From contig CP136063.1 of the NCBI GenBank assembly GCA_032622095.1, forward strand, positions 91,303,980 through 91,367,979: 64,000 nucleotides of DNA, read 5' to 3'. The notes under the pieces are model-generated. The model worked only from the letters and a program-made list of their open reading frames with translations, was not told the DNA's origin and did no database searches. Positions 22,715 through 37,700 of this stretch are shown here, piece after piece. Numbering within the stretch: the stretch's first letter is position 1; every line of letters starts with the position of its first letter. A program made the position numbers and the translations under genes. The DNA comes from Siphonodentalium dalli. Its lineage: Eukaryota > Mollusca > Scaphopoda > Gadilida > Siphonodentaliidae.

Positions 22715-25700
22715 CTATAAATATATACAAAGCATAAAATAACATGAAGATAGTCTACAGATATATACAAAGCATAAAATAACATGAAGATAGTCTACAG
22801 ATATATACAAAGCATAAAATAACATGAAGATAGTCTACAAATATATAAAAATCACTGAAGATAAGTCTACAAATATATAAAAATCACTGAAGATAAGTCT
22901 ATAAATATATACAAATCACTGAAGATAAGTCTATAAATATATACAAATCACTGAAGATAAGTCTATAAATATATACAAATCACTGAAGATAGTCTACAAA
23001 TATATACAAATCACTGAAGATAAGTCTACAAATATATACAAATCACTGAAGATAAGTCTACAAATATATACAAATCACTGAAGATAAGTCTATAAATATA
23101 TACAAATCACTGAAGATAAGTCTATAAATATGTGACCCGCCATATCAAATCTAGTCGGAAGTCGGGATTTTTTTTACCCTGTGCCAATGCATTCTCTTAT
23201 ATATGCGAGTCGACCATAGGTCGCCTCGCATATACAAGAGATGGACTGTCGTCCGGTGCATACCCCCTCATGGCATACCGCCTAGTGTGGGCACATCTAT
23301 AACTTATGATGGCTATACTCAGACATATGGACCCAGAAATCAGCATTTTCATATAAACAAAGATGAATAACTATAGAACAAAAAACCAAAACAAACATTT
23401 GAATGTGCCATTAACTGTCCTCATAGTGGTGAACATCCATACAAAATTTCATTGAGATCCGAGCATTACTGTTCAAGTTATGAGCTGAACAGACATCGGA
23501 TGGATCAAACAGCCAACATTTCCAGATAAACAAAGATGAATTACTCTAGAATGGAAAAGCAGAACAGAACAATGGAACCCCCTATTGAATGTCCTCATAG
23601 CAGTGAACATCTATACCAAATTCCATTGAGATCCCAGCACAACTGTTGAAGTTACGACATGAAGACACCAGACGGACCAAAAAGCCAACATTTATTTCCA
23701 GATGAACAAAGATGAGTAACTCTAGAATGGAAAAGCGGAACAAAACGATGGAACCCTCTTTTTAATGTCCTCATAGTAGTGAACATCCATACCAAATCCC
23801 ATTGAGATCCCAGTACAACTGTCGAAGTTACAATATGAACAGACACCAGACGAACCAAAAAGCCAACATTTTCAGATGAACAAAGATGTATAACTCTAGA
23901 ATGGAAAATCCGAACAAAACGATGGAACCCTCTATTGAATGCCCTCATAGTAGTGAACATCCATACAGAATTTCATTGAGATCCGAGCACTACTGTTCAG
24001 GTTATGACATGAACAGACACCAGATGGACCAAAACTCCAACATTTCAAGATAAACAAAGATGAATAACTCTAGAATGGAAAATCGGAACAAAACGATGGA
24101 ACCCTCTATTTAATGTCCTCATAGTTGTGAACATCCACACCAAATTTGGTTGAGATCCCAGCACAACTGTTGAAGTTACGACATGAACAGACACCAGACG
24201 TACCAAAAAGCCACTATTTCCAGATAAACAAAGATGAATAACTCTAGAATGGAAAATCCAAACAAAACGATGGAACCCTCTATTAAATGTCCTCATAATA
24301 GTGAACATCCATACCTAATTTCATTGAGATCCGAGCACTACTGTTCAAGTTATGACACGAACAGACATCGGACGGACGTACGGACGGACGGACGCACGCA
24401 CGGACGGACGCACAGACGGACGGACGGACAGGTGCAAAACAGTATACCCCCCTTTTTTTTTAAAAGGGGGTATAATAAGAGAATGCATTGGCCTAACAAT
24501 TTTTTATCATTTTTTTAAAAACATAGTCGTATAAGAGCGACGTATTTTATCCCAAAGGGTTAAACAGATGCGGAGATTTAAACCAGAAACTTTTAGAAAC
24601 GCAAACATGTTCGGTAGCGAAATATTTCACCGATAGATCACTACGCTACCAATACGCCATACTGCATGGAATTCCAAAGAAGTAAGCAAAATAAAATAAA
24701 GCGACAAAGTATTTGGACAAATTGACAACATAATCATGAATCGCGAGAGTTTGGGAAAAATGTTAATTAGGCCACGAAGCGATTGGGATAACTCTTGAGC
24801 AGGAATGGGGAGAACTATATTTTTACACGTAGGGGTGAGCGGCGCGGTCGGTGTCAACTTTCTTTCCAACTTATCGATCGAAGAAGACGGTCACCAATTT
24901 TTGAAAACCCTCCCTCCCTCCCATTTTTCGTGGTTGTTGGAGAGCACACAGGGTTGATGTCTTTGCCCCCCCCCCCCCCACCTTTCGGGGTTTGTTTTTG
25001 ATGGCGGCGGTTATTGCGCCTCAAAAATTGTTAATTGTTTTTATTATTATTCATGTATCGGCTTCCTGTAATTATGTTTTGCTAAACAGGTAGCTAAAAC
25101 CGCATTCCATTGTTTGTCTTTATTTTAACCCTGTGGGATAAATAAATGTTTGTTACAATTTTTAAGACATAAAATAAAAAACATCCATTACCCTGCACGG
25201 AGCCCCACGCATATATAGAAGCATATAGAAGAGTGTCGTCTGCTCATGTTTGTCTGGGGCTCTGTATGGGTGAAATTATAAAATTGTTAAAGAATACAAG
25301 AAAAAATTATTAAAATTGTAAAAAATTGTTAGGCCAATGCATTCTCTTATATATGCGAGGCGACCTATGGTCGACTCGCATATATAAGAGAATGCATTGG
25401 CACAGGGTAAAAAAATCCCGACTTCCGACTGGATTTGATATGGTGGGTCACATATATACAAAGCATAAAATAACATGAAGATAGTCTACAGATATATACA
25501 AATCATACAGTGAAATGTTTAATATGTTTAATGACTAAGAATTCAAAGAATATTAAAAGTACGGTAGTTTCTTTTGATTATTTTCACAAGCTAAGCAGAC
25601 TATCGAATGACTATTATTTATTGAAATACTTACAGGATTTTATGTGTGGAAGATCACTGTAGGTTTAGATGTGAAAATTTCTAAAAGCTATTTTAAACAT

Positions 25701-28700
25701 CAAATGTCAATACTTTGCACGTTCACTGATAGCTTCAATGGTAATTTTAAAATGGATCAGTTCTGCTAATTTTGGTGACTTTAGAATAATCTTACCTGCC
25801 ATGCAGCGATCATCACTTCAATGACTCTAGTCTGATGAGTTGTGTCCACTAAAGCAGCAAGAGACGGCATTCCATCCCTGAAATAAAAAATTATTGATTA
25901 ATCATTTCTATACTAAATGGATTCTCCGATTTAGTTATAAAAATATACATTTGAATGGTCTATTATTCGTCAGGAGGGATGTTCAGGTAACATAAGCAGA
26001 CAACAGTGCAAAAGGATTCATATTCTTTGGTGGGAAATGTTCAAATAATAACGACATATTGTTGTTTGTTGAACTTATTGCTTGAAAATTTCCTAAGGCA
26101 ACTACTCATCAAGAAATGGTTAAATGGCTACACTTGGTTTGAATGGAGATAAAATATAGTAGTTGTACAGTCATTAGAAAGATCATTTAAAAATATATGC
26201 CATATTCCTATAGCACTGTGCAATATATTTGCAAGCAAATAAGTACAGTATGATATGATTAAGCAGTTGGATATATCTATTTTTTCTCCAATATGAATTT
26301 GGTAACTGCTAGTTTCTCCTACTGTGCTATTTATATTTGATCTTTCACATTATAGATAGTCAAAATTTAACGTCATATTTACACAGATAAATAATAGTCA
26401 GTGTCGCAATTAACCCTTTCATGGCTGAAGCTTTCTGAAATTTTGCGAAAACACTGTACTAATGCATTCTCTTATATATGCGAGTCTCACATAGGGAGCC
26501 TCACATATATAAGAGAATAACAATATTTGCCTTGACCTTGTAAGCCAGTGCAATCTCTTATATATGTGAGGCTCCATATGGAGACTCGCAAATATAAGAG
26601 AATGCACTGGCACAGGATCTTTAATGCTACACCAGTGCAGCTCCAGTAATGAAAGGGTCAAACCAAACAGATATAACATTGCATAGATTAATTCTATATT
26701 AGTCTTGATAGTGTTATATTTATAACCATGCATTCTTTTATATTGAGATCATATCACAAACTATCGTACTGCTGCGTTCTGTTACTTACTCTGGTCTGAG
26801 AAGTGTTGGAGCAAGAACAATTCCCAGATTACTGGCAGGCATGTGATTTTCTTCAGAATGGGAGGCTACCCTGTATGGAGGCAAAATAAGATAAATTAAA
26901 AATGCATAATACGAATTAATGCTCCCAAATTACTATTTCCTTGGCTTTGGGGGTAAAAAATATTTGATTCGAGTCGAGGAACACACCCATCAATGCTCAG
27001 AGTGATCAGATATCGATGATTGAAATCTATTAATTTTTACCACCAATAATTTTAAGTGGCTCAGTGTGGCCCAGTAACAGTCTACGAGACGACGGGCTTG
27101 GACCAAATTGTGAATGAAGATGGATAACTCGAAAATCAAGTGGCTTTTTTTAGTCAGATATTTGACAAACCGGCAAAATTTCATTAACAAAATGTTGATA
27201 AATAAAAAAAATTGAGCAATTAATTGATTCTGATAAATGAAGCGGCATTTCAAAAAATGTTGTTGTTGTTATTGTTGTTGAAATCTGATGATATGGAGAC
27301 CATCGAATCGGATTGAGTACTCCTTTAAGACTGATGATAAAATATTGGCTAAAGAAATTTGGTGCATATTCATTTACACATTATTAGGACTTATGATATG
27401 CATTGCTATGGTCAAGATACTGATGCTGGATTGTTTGTGTCATCTAACGAAACAGGAATTAAAGGATAATAAAGCCACATGGCCATTTTTGCTCCAAAAT
27501 ACATCTAATAATATTCGCTTTTGAATTTTCCCGGTACTGAGAGAGACTCGTGCGACCTTCTCAAATATATAAACAAACAAGACAGTCAATGACTGTGGGG
27601 TCGCTCACCAGACTGCAAAGACTGATAAGACTGGGACTCTGGAGACCAAAACAGTGAGCACTTTTCATAATCACTTTAAAAGAAGTAGATTTAAACAGGA
27701 TATGTGGCTAGAGAGACTTCAAGTATGTAGCTTGGTAAAAAACCACCTTGAAATTGCCAACTGTACACTACTGATCACCCCCCTCCTCCAGCTCAACAAG
27801 TCCCCTCCCGACCGGGATCCAGACTCCCAAGTCTTAGGTTGGAATTTCACAACCGACACCTCAAACTTTCTCAATTGTTGGAAATTTCCAATCTCACAAG
27901 CGCCTTTTTCTAAAACCATTTAAACATGTTTGAAGCCCAATTATCCATGGACCCAAAACACAATACATGTATGTCAGACCAATCAGTCAGGTGGTTCCAA
28001 GGTAGATGTTTTAATGAATTTGGTATTTCTATGATTTTATTGGACACAAAAGTGTTAACTCCCCATAGACTGCCATTTCTTGACAGGTTGACCTCATTTT
28101 AATAAATCTGTATCTCAGTCACTAAAGGATCTTCCTGATTCCTCCATACTATATGTAAGCTAAATAGTCCAAAATCCCTTGAGAAGACATTTTAAGAATT
28201 ACTATAGAGACATATAGTTATGTCCCTGGTCCCACCCTTTTAACCTGGTGACCCCATCTGAATAAATTTGAATCCCAGACACCAAAGAACCCTTCATACA
28301 TATCATAAATATCAGTCAAATAGACCTGATGGTCCTTGTGAAGGAAGCATATTAAGAGGAAAACTGTCCTTCGCTTGGCCCCTATTTGACCAGGTGACCC
28401 CATTAAAAAAATCTGAATTGCAGTCAAGGAAGAACATTCCATTCTATATAAGCTAACTAGTTCTTGCAAACATATTTTAAGAATTACTATGTAGTGAAGT
28501 CTCTTGCTCTGCCCTTATTTGACTTTGTGATCCCATTTTCACAAATCTGATAAGGATAAAAATTAAGTTCCCCAGTTGAAGTTGGTGATATTCACCCATT
28601 GGGCACCTCATTTATGAATTTTATCTTCTGCAAATTAGGGGATATAGAAACTTCCTAGAAGGGAAATTTAACTAACAACAATGTAAATTTGATACTATAG

Positions 28701-31700
28701 ATACTTCCCAGAAGATGAGGCCTAAGCAGAATGAGGTCGTCAGAGGGGTGAATTTGGTGATGCTAGCCTGCTGTGCCGGATAGCATCACAAAAAGCGTGT
28801 CTGTTCCTACATTGTGTATGCCTGGCCTCAAGCAACACAATGTATTATACAACAAGCCTTGAAATAGTGTGATAGTGTGTCTGTCATTTGCAGAGTGAGG
28901 TCCCCAGAGGGTGAATTTAGTGACGCTAAATTCACCCTCTGGGGACCTCATTCTGATAAAGTCCTCAACTGCTATGGAAGACCTAGAATAAAATTGAATT
29001 TCCCCAGTTGAAGTTGGTGATGTTCACACATTGGGCCCCTCAATTATGAATTTTATCTTCTGCAAATTAGGGGATATAGAAACTTCCTAGAAGGGAAATT
29101 TAACTAACAACAATGTAAATTTGATACTATAGATACTTCCCAGAAGATGAGGCCTAAGCAGAATGAGGTCCCCAAATGCTGAATTTGGTGATGCTAGCCT
29201 TGAATCAAGCTTTGAAATAGTCTGTCTGTTATTTGCAGAATGAGGTACGCAGAGGGTGAATTTAGTGAGGCTATCCTGCACAGCGGGCTAGTATCACTAA
29301 ATTCACCCTCTGGGGACCTCATTCTGATAAGGCCCTCAACTGCTATGGAAGACCTAGAATAAGATTGAAGTTCCCCAGTTGAAATTGGTGATGTTCACCC
29401 ATTGGGCACCTCAATCATGAATTTTATCTTCTGCAAATTAAGGGATACAGAAACTTCCTAGAAGGGAAATTTAACTAACAACAATGTAAATTTGATACTA
29501 TAGATACTTCCCAGAAGATGAGGCCTAAGCAGAATGAGATCTTGAGACTCTAGATACTTCCCAGAAGATGAGGCCTAAGCAGAATAAGGTTCTCAGAGGG
29601 TGTATTTGGTTATGCTAGCCTGCTGTGTAGGATAGCGTCACTAAATTCACCCTCTGGGAACAAATTGCCAGGCACTCTTTGAGAAAATGAAATTAATCTG
29701 ATTTTAATGACCACTGAGTGATAATATAAACAACAAGGGTGCTTCATTGATAACACCATTAATCTCATTTAAATTATGGATGACATGAATACACTCCCTG
29801 GGGACTCTGTCTAAGGCTGCAGAAGCTCTCTTTATCTCTCTATCTGCCTTGCCATGTCTATCAGTTCATAGGAGAGTTGCCTTGTAATGGGAATTTAAAT
29901 AAATATACTTTATTTACCTGTGAGTTAGGATATGAGATAGGGTGGAATGCTGTTGGTTGGGGGTGGGGTTCTGGGTCATGTGGGGGGGGGGGGGGGGGTG
30001 ATATTTTTTGTTTGTATCTTAAATTGATCAAGGATTTTTTATTATTTTTTGGGGAATTATGGCCCTGGCTCCACCACTATTTGACCCAGTGACCCCATTT
30101 GAACAAATCTGAACCCCAGTCATTCAATGACCCCACATTCCAAATATAAACTAAATCGGCTTAATGGTTATTGACAAGAAGTCGTTATAAGAATTACCAA
30201 GGAGGAATATAGTTATGGCCCTGGTTTCGCAACTGTTTGACACAGTGACCTCATTTGAACAAATATTAATGACAGTCACCTAGGGAACATCCACCCCAAA
30301 TATGATCAAAATGCAAAAATGTAATTTTTTGGTTTTTAGAGTTATGTCCCTGGCTCTGCCCCTAATTGACCCAGTGACCCAATTTGAACAAATCTGATTC
30401 CCAGTCACCCAAGGTCCCTCAGTACCAAATATAAGCTAATTCGGCCCAATATTTTTGTAGAAGAAGTCATTGTAAGAATTACTATGAGTTATGGCCCTGG
30501 TTTCTCAACTAATTGACCGGGTGACCTCATTTGAACAAATCTGAACACCAGTCACCCAAGGACCCTCCATACCAAATATTAGCTAAATCGGCACAATGGT
30601 TATGGACAAGAAGTTGTTGTAAGAATTACTGTGGAGGAATAGAATTATGGCCCTGGTTTCGCAACTATTTGACCCAGTGACCTCATTTGAACAAATCTGA
30701 ATAAGAGTCACCTAGGGAACATCCACACCAAATATGAACCAATTTGGTATGATGGTTTCAGAGGAGAAGATGTTTTAAAAAAAAGTTGACGGACGGACAG
30801 ACAGACGGACGGACGGACGGACGGACGGACGGACGAGGAGTGATGACTATAGCTCCACCGGAGACTTCGTCTCAGGTGAGCTAAAAAGACTTAAAACATT
30901 GATCTCATTTATTAACCAAGCATTGAAATAGTGTGTCTGTCATTTGCAGAATGAGGTCCCCAGAGGGTGAATTTAGTGATGCTACCCCGCATAGCGGGCT
31001 AGCATCACCAAATTCACCCTCTGGTAACCTCATTCTGCTGAAGTGTAAGTAGAATGAAGTCCCCAGAGGGTGAATTTGGTGATGCTAGCCCACTATGCGG
31101 GGGTAGCATCACTAAATTCACCCTCTGGGGACCTCATTCTGCAAATGACAGACACACTATTTTTTCAAGGCTTGCATTTAACAGAAGAGAACAAGAGGTG
31201 CTGGGATATCCCCATGGTGAAAATTGAAATATGGAAATATATGCATCTAAGACCCCAACTATTTGATGGTGGTTACCTTTGTAAATGGCCCATGAATAGA
31301 CTGAGAGCATTGCGGTTGGATTCTGGCATCATGTTGACGATCTGAGTTAATTTATTTATAGTGGCTGGAGTGGATATTGATCCTGCCAGATTTTCCTGTA
31401 AAAGAAGGAGAAGATATTCTGAATTGGAAATTTTTTGGGCAATAGGTGAAAACATAAAGGGAGACTGTATAAACCCTTCCATGACTGGAGCTTCCTGAAA
31501 TTTTGCGAAAAACCTATGCAGATGCATTCTCTTATATATGAGAGTATCCCATAGGGAGCCTTACATATACGAGAATGCATTGGCCTAACTATATTTACAT
31601 TGACCTTGTAAGCCAGTGCATTCTACTATATATGAAGGCTCCCTATGGGAGACTCACATATATAAGAGAGTGCACTGGCACATAATCTGTATTGCTTCAA

Positions 31701-34700
31701 CAATGCAGCTCCCATCATGAATGGGTTAAGGTTCAGTAATTTGATGTAATGCGAAGTGGAAGTTGTGATATAAATTTCTGAGTTATACAATATAAAAATA
31801 AGTAAAATGTTTAAAATACAAGGGCAATGCACTTGAACTATTAGATCGTGCCATGAATCTCTACTCTAGCTAATGCCCGTAGAGATCATATTCCACCAGT
31901 ACAAAACCTTGGAACTTTTTACAGGGAACCTTATAAAGTTGAAAAAATAACGCGGGGAAAATATTTCTTAGTTATTATCTGTTCCTTAATAATGTACTTC
32001 ACTGTAGGTGAAGGTCCAACCCAAAATTTCACGATTTAAGTGAATTTGTGAGAGATTTTGCTTTGCGTCGCTTACAATTATGGAATTTTTCGTGGGTAAT
32101 TAATTCAAGTTTTTTGCGATATCGGCTCACAAAAGTCACAGAAAAGCATGCAATTTGGAGTACAGTGAAGTACATTACTAAGGAACAGATAATAACTAAG
32201 AAATATTTTCCCCGCGTTATTTTTTAAACTTTATAAGGTTCCCTGTCAAAACTTCAAAAAGTTCCAAGGTTTTGTACTGGTGGAATATGATCTCTACGGA
32301 CGTTAGCTACAGTAGAGATTCATGGCATGATCTATTGAACTATTAGCAGGGTTTACATTGTTGGTGGCCAAATTGGACAAAGACCACACTTTTTTTTAAA
32401 TGGCCAAATTAAATTACATCTGACCAAACTTTTTGGCCTAAAAAGTGTCAAGCCTTCAACAGTTAACTCTGAGACAATCACCAGTTTTCACTTTGAGCTT
32501 ACACTTATCAATAGTTTCAGCCCGTGTATGTTTGAATATCAATTACTAGAATTCATAAATTCTTACTTTTCAAAACAATGATGATAAGTTGCTATTACGG
32601 TGTCCTTTCTCAATCAGTTGGCCATTAATCAAATCGTTTATATCATATTTATGTTGGTATATGATAAATCAAACTGACTCTTTAGTAAATAAAATTGAAG
32701 TAATTGATTCATATTAACTAGGTCCATTTTACTCTTATTTGCCGATCTCATTGGGACATAATGAAGCATCAATTTTCTCATTTCAAAATTGATCAATTAT
32801 TTAGTTTCTGGGCGTGTGTTTTATTCTCTCCCTTCGCTTTATCTAACATTTGTTTGTTTTATTATAGTTTCAGTTTCTTAATGATCACATATTTTGGTTT
32901 TTCAAAGCTTTTGAAAAAAGGCCACGAAAATTTTAAAATGCCAAAAAAAATTGGCTACTAGAAATCTTACCTTAGCTAGTTGGATGAAGTCAGGATACAA
33001 CTTGAAGGTGAGTAAAGGCTCTGGCAACTGAATAGTTAACAAAAGAAGTTACAATTAGTAAAACAGGAATATGCTAGAATTATAATCTTGTACGAAAGAG
33101 ACTGAACACAATGCACATCTTGATAAGAGTCTTTTATTGAATATGTACGATATATTTCACAAGAAACGAGCTTGAGTGAAATGTGACTATGCTCCGTCCG
33201 CAACGAGTTCGACAAAAGATTTAAGATTATGATGCAAGTTGTGTTCTGTATTTATTCCGGACCCTTGTGTCGGTTAACCCTTTCTATATTAAATACTCGT
33301 CGACGAGTAGTTACCATATGAAATGTTCAGATAATAAGTTCAACAAACGACCACAAGTAGTTTGTTGAACTTATTATCTAAACATTTCCCTCCAGTGAAT
33401 ATGAATTATACTGAACTGGTATTATATTTCGTCAGGCTGTAGTCTTCTGCCATATCCTTAACATCCCTCTAAATGAATAATAGACCATTCCTATTTATAC
33501 TTTTATAACTGGATGGAAGAATCCACTTAGCTTAGAAAGGGTTAAGTTCAATCCTTGACTGCGACCTCCTTTGATAATATAACATAACATAATGATTTAA
33601 GACTGATGAAAAACTGGTAATTACTGGGACATTACCGGCAGCAGATGAATTGTGGATGAAGATGGATAACTCTAAAATCAAGAGGCTTTGTGTTGATAAC
33701 AAGGCCAAATTTAATCGAACAACATGTTGATAAATAACACGTTGCGGGCAATTTTATGCTATAGTTGACTGTGGTTAGCATCATTTTTGGGCAATTAATC
33801 GATTCTGATAACTGAAGTGGCATTTCTAAAAACATTGTTGTTGTTGTTGGAATCTGATTATATGGGGACCATCGAATTGGATTGAGTACCTTTTAATAAT
33901 CAGAAGATAGGAAATGCTCAAGTGATTTGGACGACATATCTCAGCTATGGTTCAGAGTAATGCTATCTAATATTTAAATATCATCCCTTTCTATACTAAA
34001 TAGATTCTCCCACTCAGTTATAAAAGTATTTATTTGAAGGCTCTATTATTCATCTGGAGGCATGTACCACGAAAAATAAGCAGACATCAGATAATAAAAT
34101 TGCGGAAGGACTCATATTTATTGGAGGGAAATGTTTGATTGTTGAACTTATTATTTGAACATTTCATAAGGGAACTACAGTAATGACCTAAATAATCGAC
34201 TCCTTAATCACAGCAGAATTATGGGTAATTTTTCAGGATTTAGTCGGAAATATGGCTTATTACAATTCATCAGAAAGCTCTCTGTGAGAGCTTTCCGATG
34301 AATGGCCATATTTCCGACTAAATTACCCATAATTCTGCTGCGGTTAAGGAGTCGATTATTTAGGGCATTACTGTACTCATCAATAAGTATTTAGTATAGA
34401 GACGGTTAATCCAAAACAAGCAACCATCATTTTTGGTTGGGAAGCTTGCAATTTCATTACAACAAATATAAACTGACCTGTCTTAAGTATTGCTTCAGTA
34501 CATTAGACACAATGTTTGGGTGCTGGTCGGTCAAGTCGACATTCTCGGAATCAAACTCAAACCTTTGACACAAACCCTCCACTTTACTTCTAACACCAGA
34601 TACCCTATAGATTCCCTGGAAGATAAACATACACAAGATGAATTATTGAATCCTCACTTTATCACATCATAAACTCCATAAATCACATAAATAGAAAAAA

Positions 34701-37700
34701 ATATACATAGAAAACAAGAGGTTGCACCAGCGGTGCTGGCATAACCTCAAGGAGGCAAATTTGAACCAACAAAGTATTGTTGAGATATCTGCTCGGATGG
34801 GGGGAAGGGGGGGGGGATAAAACCCAACATTTTCATATAAACAGGATAACTAACTCTAGAACGGAAAACACGAACACAATGATTGACCTCTCAATTGATT
34901 TCCATCATAGTAGTGAACATCCATAATGTCTTTATATAAGTATTGTATTGAGTTTTGTGGTATATATTTATAGTATTTTATGGAGTATTGAGTTTGAGAC
35001 TTACCTTAAGAGTCATCCCATTCTCTTCGATGGACTTGAGACATTTTGTGATGATAAGTGGAGTCTGAGACTTGAATTCATTCACTTGTTCTTGGAAATC
35101 AACACCAAAAGTAGTGTTTCTCCTCTCAACATTTTTCTGTAGAAAAATAAGTGGAATTCAGAATATAATGATAATTATCATAACCAACAAATTCGAACTT
35201 TACCTACATTTTGGGCTAGTAAACTCACATACAAAATTTCATTCCATTCAGTTCAGACATACTAAATTGATCATCCAGAAACTAAATTGAGTGAAAATTC
35301 CAACAAAATGGGCGATAACTCTGATGAAAATTGGAGGGTGGAACTCAAATAAGAACTTGACCTGTATTTTTGGCTAGTAAACTCAATTACCTAATTTTTT
35401 TCTAATCAGTTGCGACTTACTAAAGTTATCCCCCGGAAACAAAATTGAGAGCAAATTCCAACAAAATGGGCCACGAAAAATGAAAAAAAGTGAACGGAGG
35501 GACAGACGGACCAATAACATATTGGGCGTATAAAAAAAGCATTCCATCATTGTTTTGTTACCAGTGCAAGACAATCCAATTTGCACTTTATCGAATGAAC
35601 ATTACATCCAGCTCTGTTTAGACAAAACAACAAGGATATATGGTACTTAAAGGGACCCAAGGATTTTGAAGTGGGTTCATATCATATAAGATCATTTTTT
35701 TTATAAAAGTCTATAAAATCATCAACAAGTACATTTAACAAGACAGTCAAAGACTGTGGGGTCGCTCACCAGACTACAAAGACTGATAAGACTGGGACTC
35801 TGGAGACCACAACAGTCAGAACTTTTCATAATCATTTTAAAAGAAGTAGATCTAAACAGGATATGTGGCTAGAGAGGCTTCATGTATGTAGATCGGTGAA
35901 TATCTACCTTGAATTTACCAACTGTACACTACTGATCACCCCACCCCTCCTCCAGCTCAACAAGTCCCCTCCCGACCGGGCTCCAGACTCCCAAGTCTTA
36001 GGTTGGAATTTCACAACCGACATCTCAAACTTTCTCAATTGTTGGAAATTTCAAATCTCACAAGCGCCTTTTTATAAAACCATTTAGACATGTTTGAAGC
36101 CCAATTATCCATGGACCCAAAACACCATACATGTATGTCAGATTAATCAGTCAGGTAGTTCCAAGGTAGATGTTTTAATGAATTTTGTATTTTAATGATT
36201 TTATTAGACACAAAAGTGTTAAGTCCCCATAGCCCCGTCATTTCTTAACAGGTTGACCTCATGTTAACAAATCTGAATCTCAGACACTAAAGGATCCTCC
36301 ATACTATATGTAAGCTAAATAGTCCAACCTATCTTGAGAAGACATTTTAAGTATTACTATAGAAACATACAGTTATGTCCCTGGTCCCACCCTATTTAAC
36401 ATGGTGACCCCATCTGAATAAATTTGAATCCCATACACCAAAGAACCCTTCATACTAAATATCAGTAAAATAGACCTGATGGTCCTTGTGAAGGAAGCAT
36501 ATTAAGAGGAAAACTGTCCTTCGCTTGGCCCCTATTTGACCAGGTGACCTCATTTGAAAATTACCAACCTGACAACCCCATAAAGTTAAAATTTGTGGCC
36601 AATTCTGTCCAACAGTTTAACCTGAAGTAGGAACATATATGGACTGGTGATTTAAAAACATACATGTTGGAGAATTAAACCAAACTATGAAAACAGTTCC
36701 AACCGATTTTTAGTGTGAACATCTAATCTACAACTAATGTTGTATCAGGCATGAAATTTTCAACTGTTTTTATTTTTATCAAGGTAGGGGGTCAAAACTC
36801 CACCCCCTCTACACTCCCTCCCCATTGCCAAATGTAAATCCCCAACTATGAGATCAATTCATCTAGTAATATCAATATACCCCCCAATATCCTATATACC
36901 CCCCCCCCCCCCCCAAATTTTCTTTGAAAAATAAGGTCATGTGGTGGTTAAGAAAATAATATTGGAAAATCTACAACTAATGTTGTATCAGGCATGAAAT
37001 TTTTTGGTGTGAACATCTAATCTACAACTAATGTTGTATCAGGCATGAAATTTTCAACTGTTTAAATTTTGATTAAAGTAGGGGGCCAAAACTCCACCCC
37101 CTCTACACTCACTACCCATTGCCTCAAATGTTGCCCCCACCCAGGCTGCCTGGAAATCAATATTATTATACCAGTACCAAACAGCATAGAGGAGAGTTAA
37201 ATCTCTTATCTCTGCCCCTATTAGAACAAATGTGAATCCCCATCTATGAGATCCATTTATCTAGTAATATCAATATATACCCCCCAATATTCAATATACC
37301 CCCCCCCCCCCCCATTTTTCTTTGAAAAATAAGGGTATGATTTCACCTGGATAAGTGGTGGTTAAGAAAATAATTTTGGAACAGCAAGCCTGTATTAAGT
37401 GTGTCTGACCTTTGCAGAATGAGGTCCCCAAACGGCGAATTTAATGACACTATTCCGCAAGGTGGGCTAGCATCACTGAATTCACCTCACCCTCTGGGGG
37501 CCTCTTTTCCTAAAAATGACCCCATTTGAACAAATCTGAACCCCGGTCACCCAAGGCCCCTCCATACCAAATATAAGCTATATAGGCCCAATGGTTCTTG
37601 AGAAGAAATTGTTTTAAAAATTACTATGGCGGGAAACAGTTATGGTCCTGGCTTTGCACCTACATGTATTTGATCTGATGAACTTATTTGAACAAATCTG

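Larger units (their letters stand above)
23131..25452. mobile_element. TGTGACCCGCC-ended palindromic element opened by nested insertions
   Basis: Left arm TGTGACCCGCCATATC with the GTCGGAAGTCGGGATTTT segment and the hairpin apex CGACC-ATA-GGTCG. Right arm ends CCGACTGGATTTGATATGGT then GGGTCACA. TA on both sides. The intact 442 bp relative is at 63231-63672. Inside are a six-copy tandem array (23340-24380), microsatellites, a tRNA-like segment and the unexplained 24563-25130 DNA. The whole sits in the minisatellite, whose units flank it. Confidence 0.82.

Noticed and set aside
22700-23130. CRISPR-like regular repeats
   Set aside because: Units are contiguous without unique spacers and the DNA is from an intron-bearing eukaryote; it is a minisatellite.
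23652-24308. Minus-strand open frames of 87-102 residues with a repeated FNRGFHRFVRIFHSR-type motif
   Set aside because: They are produced by the six-copy 174 bp array; the period is close to a multiple of three, and there is no start context or family match.
24573-24660. tRNA gene on the minus strand
   Set aside because: Box-like stretches exist but no cloverleaf with an acceptor stem could be built; kept only as a possible SINE remnant.
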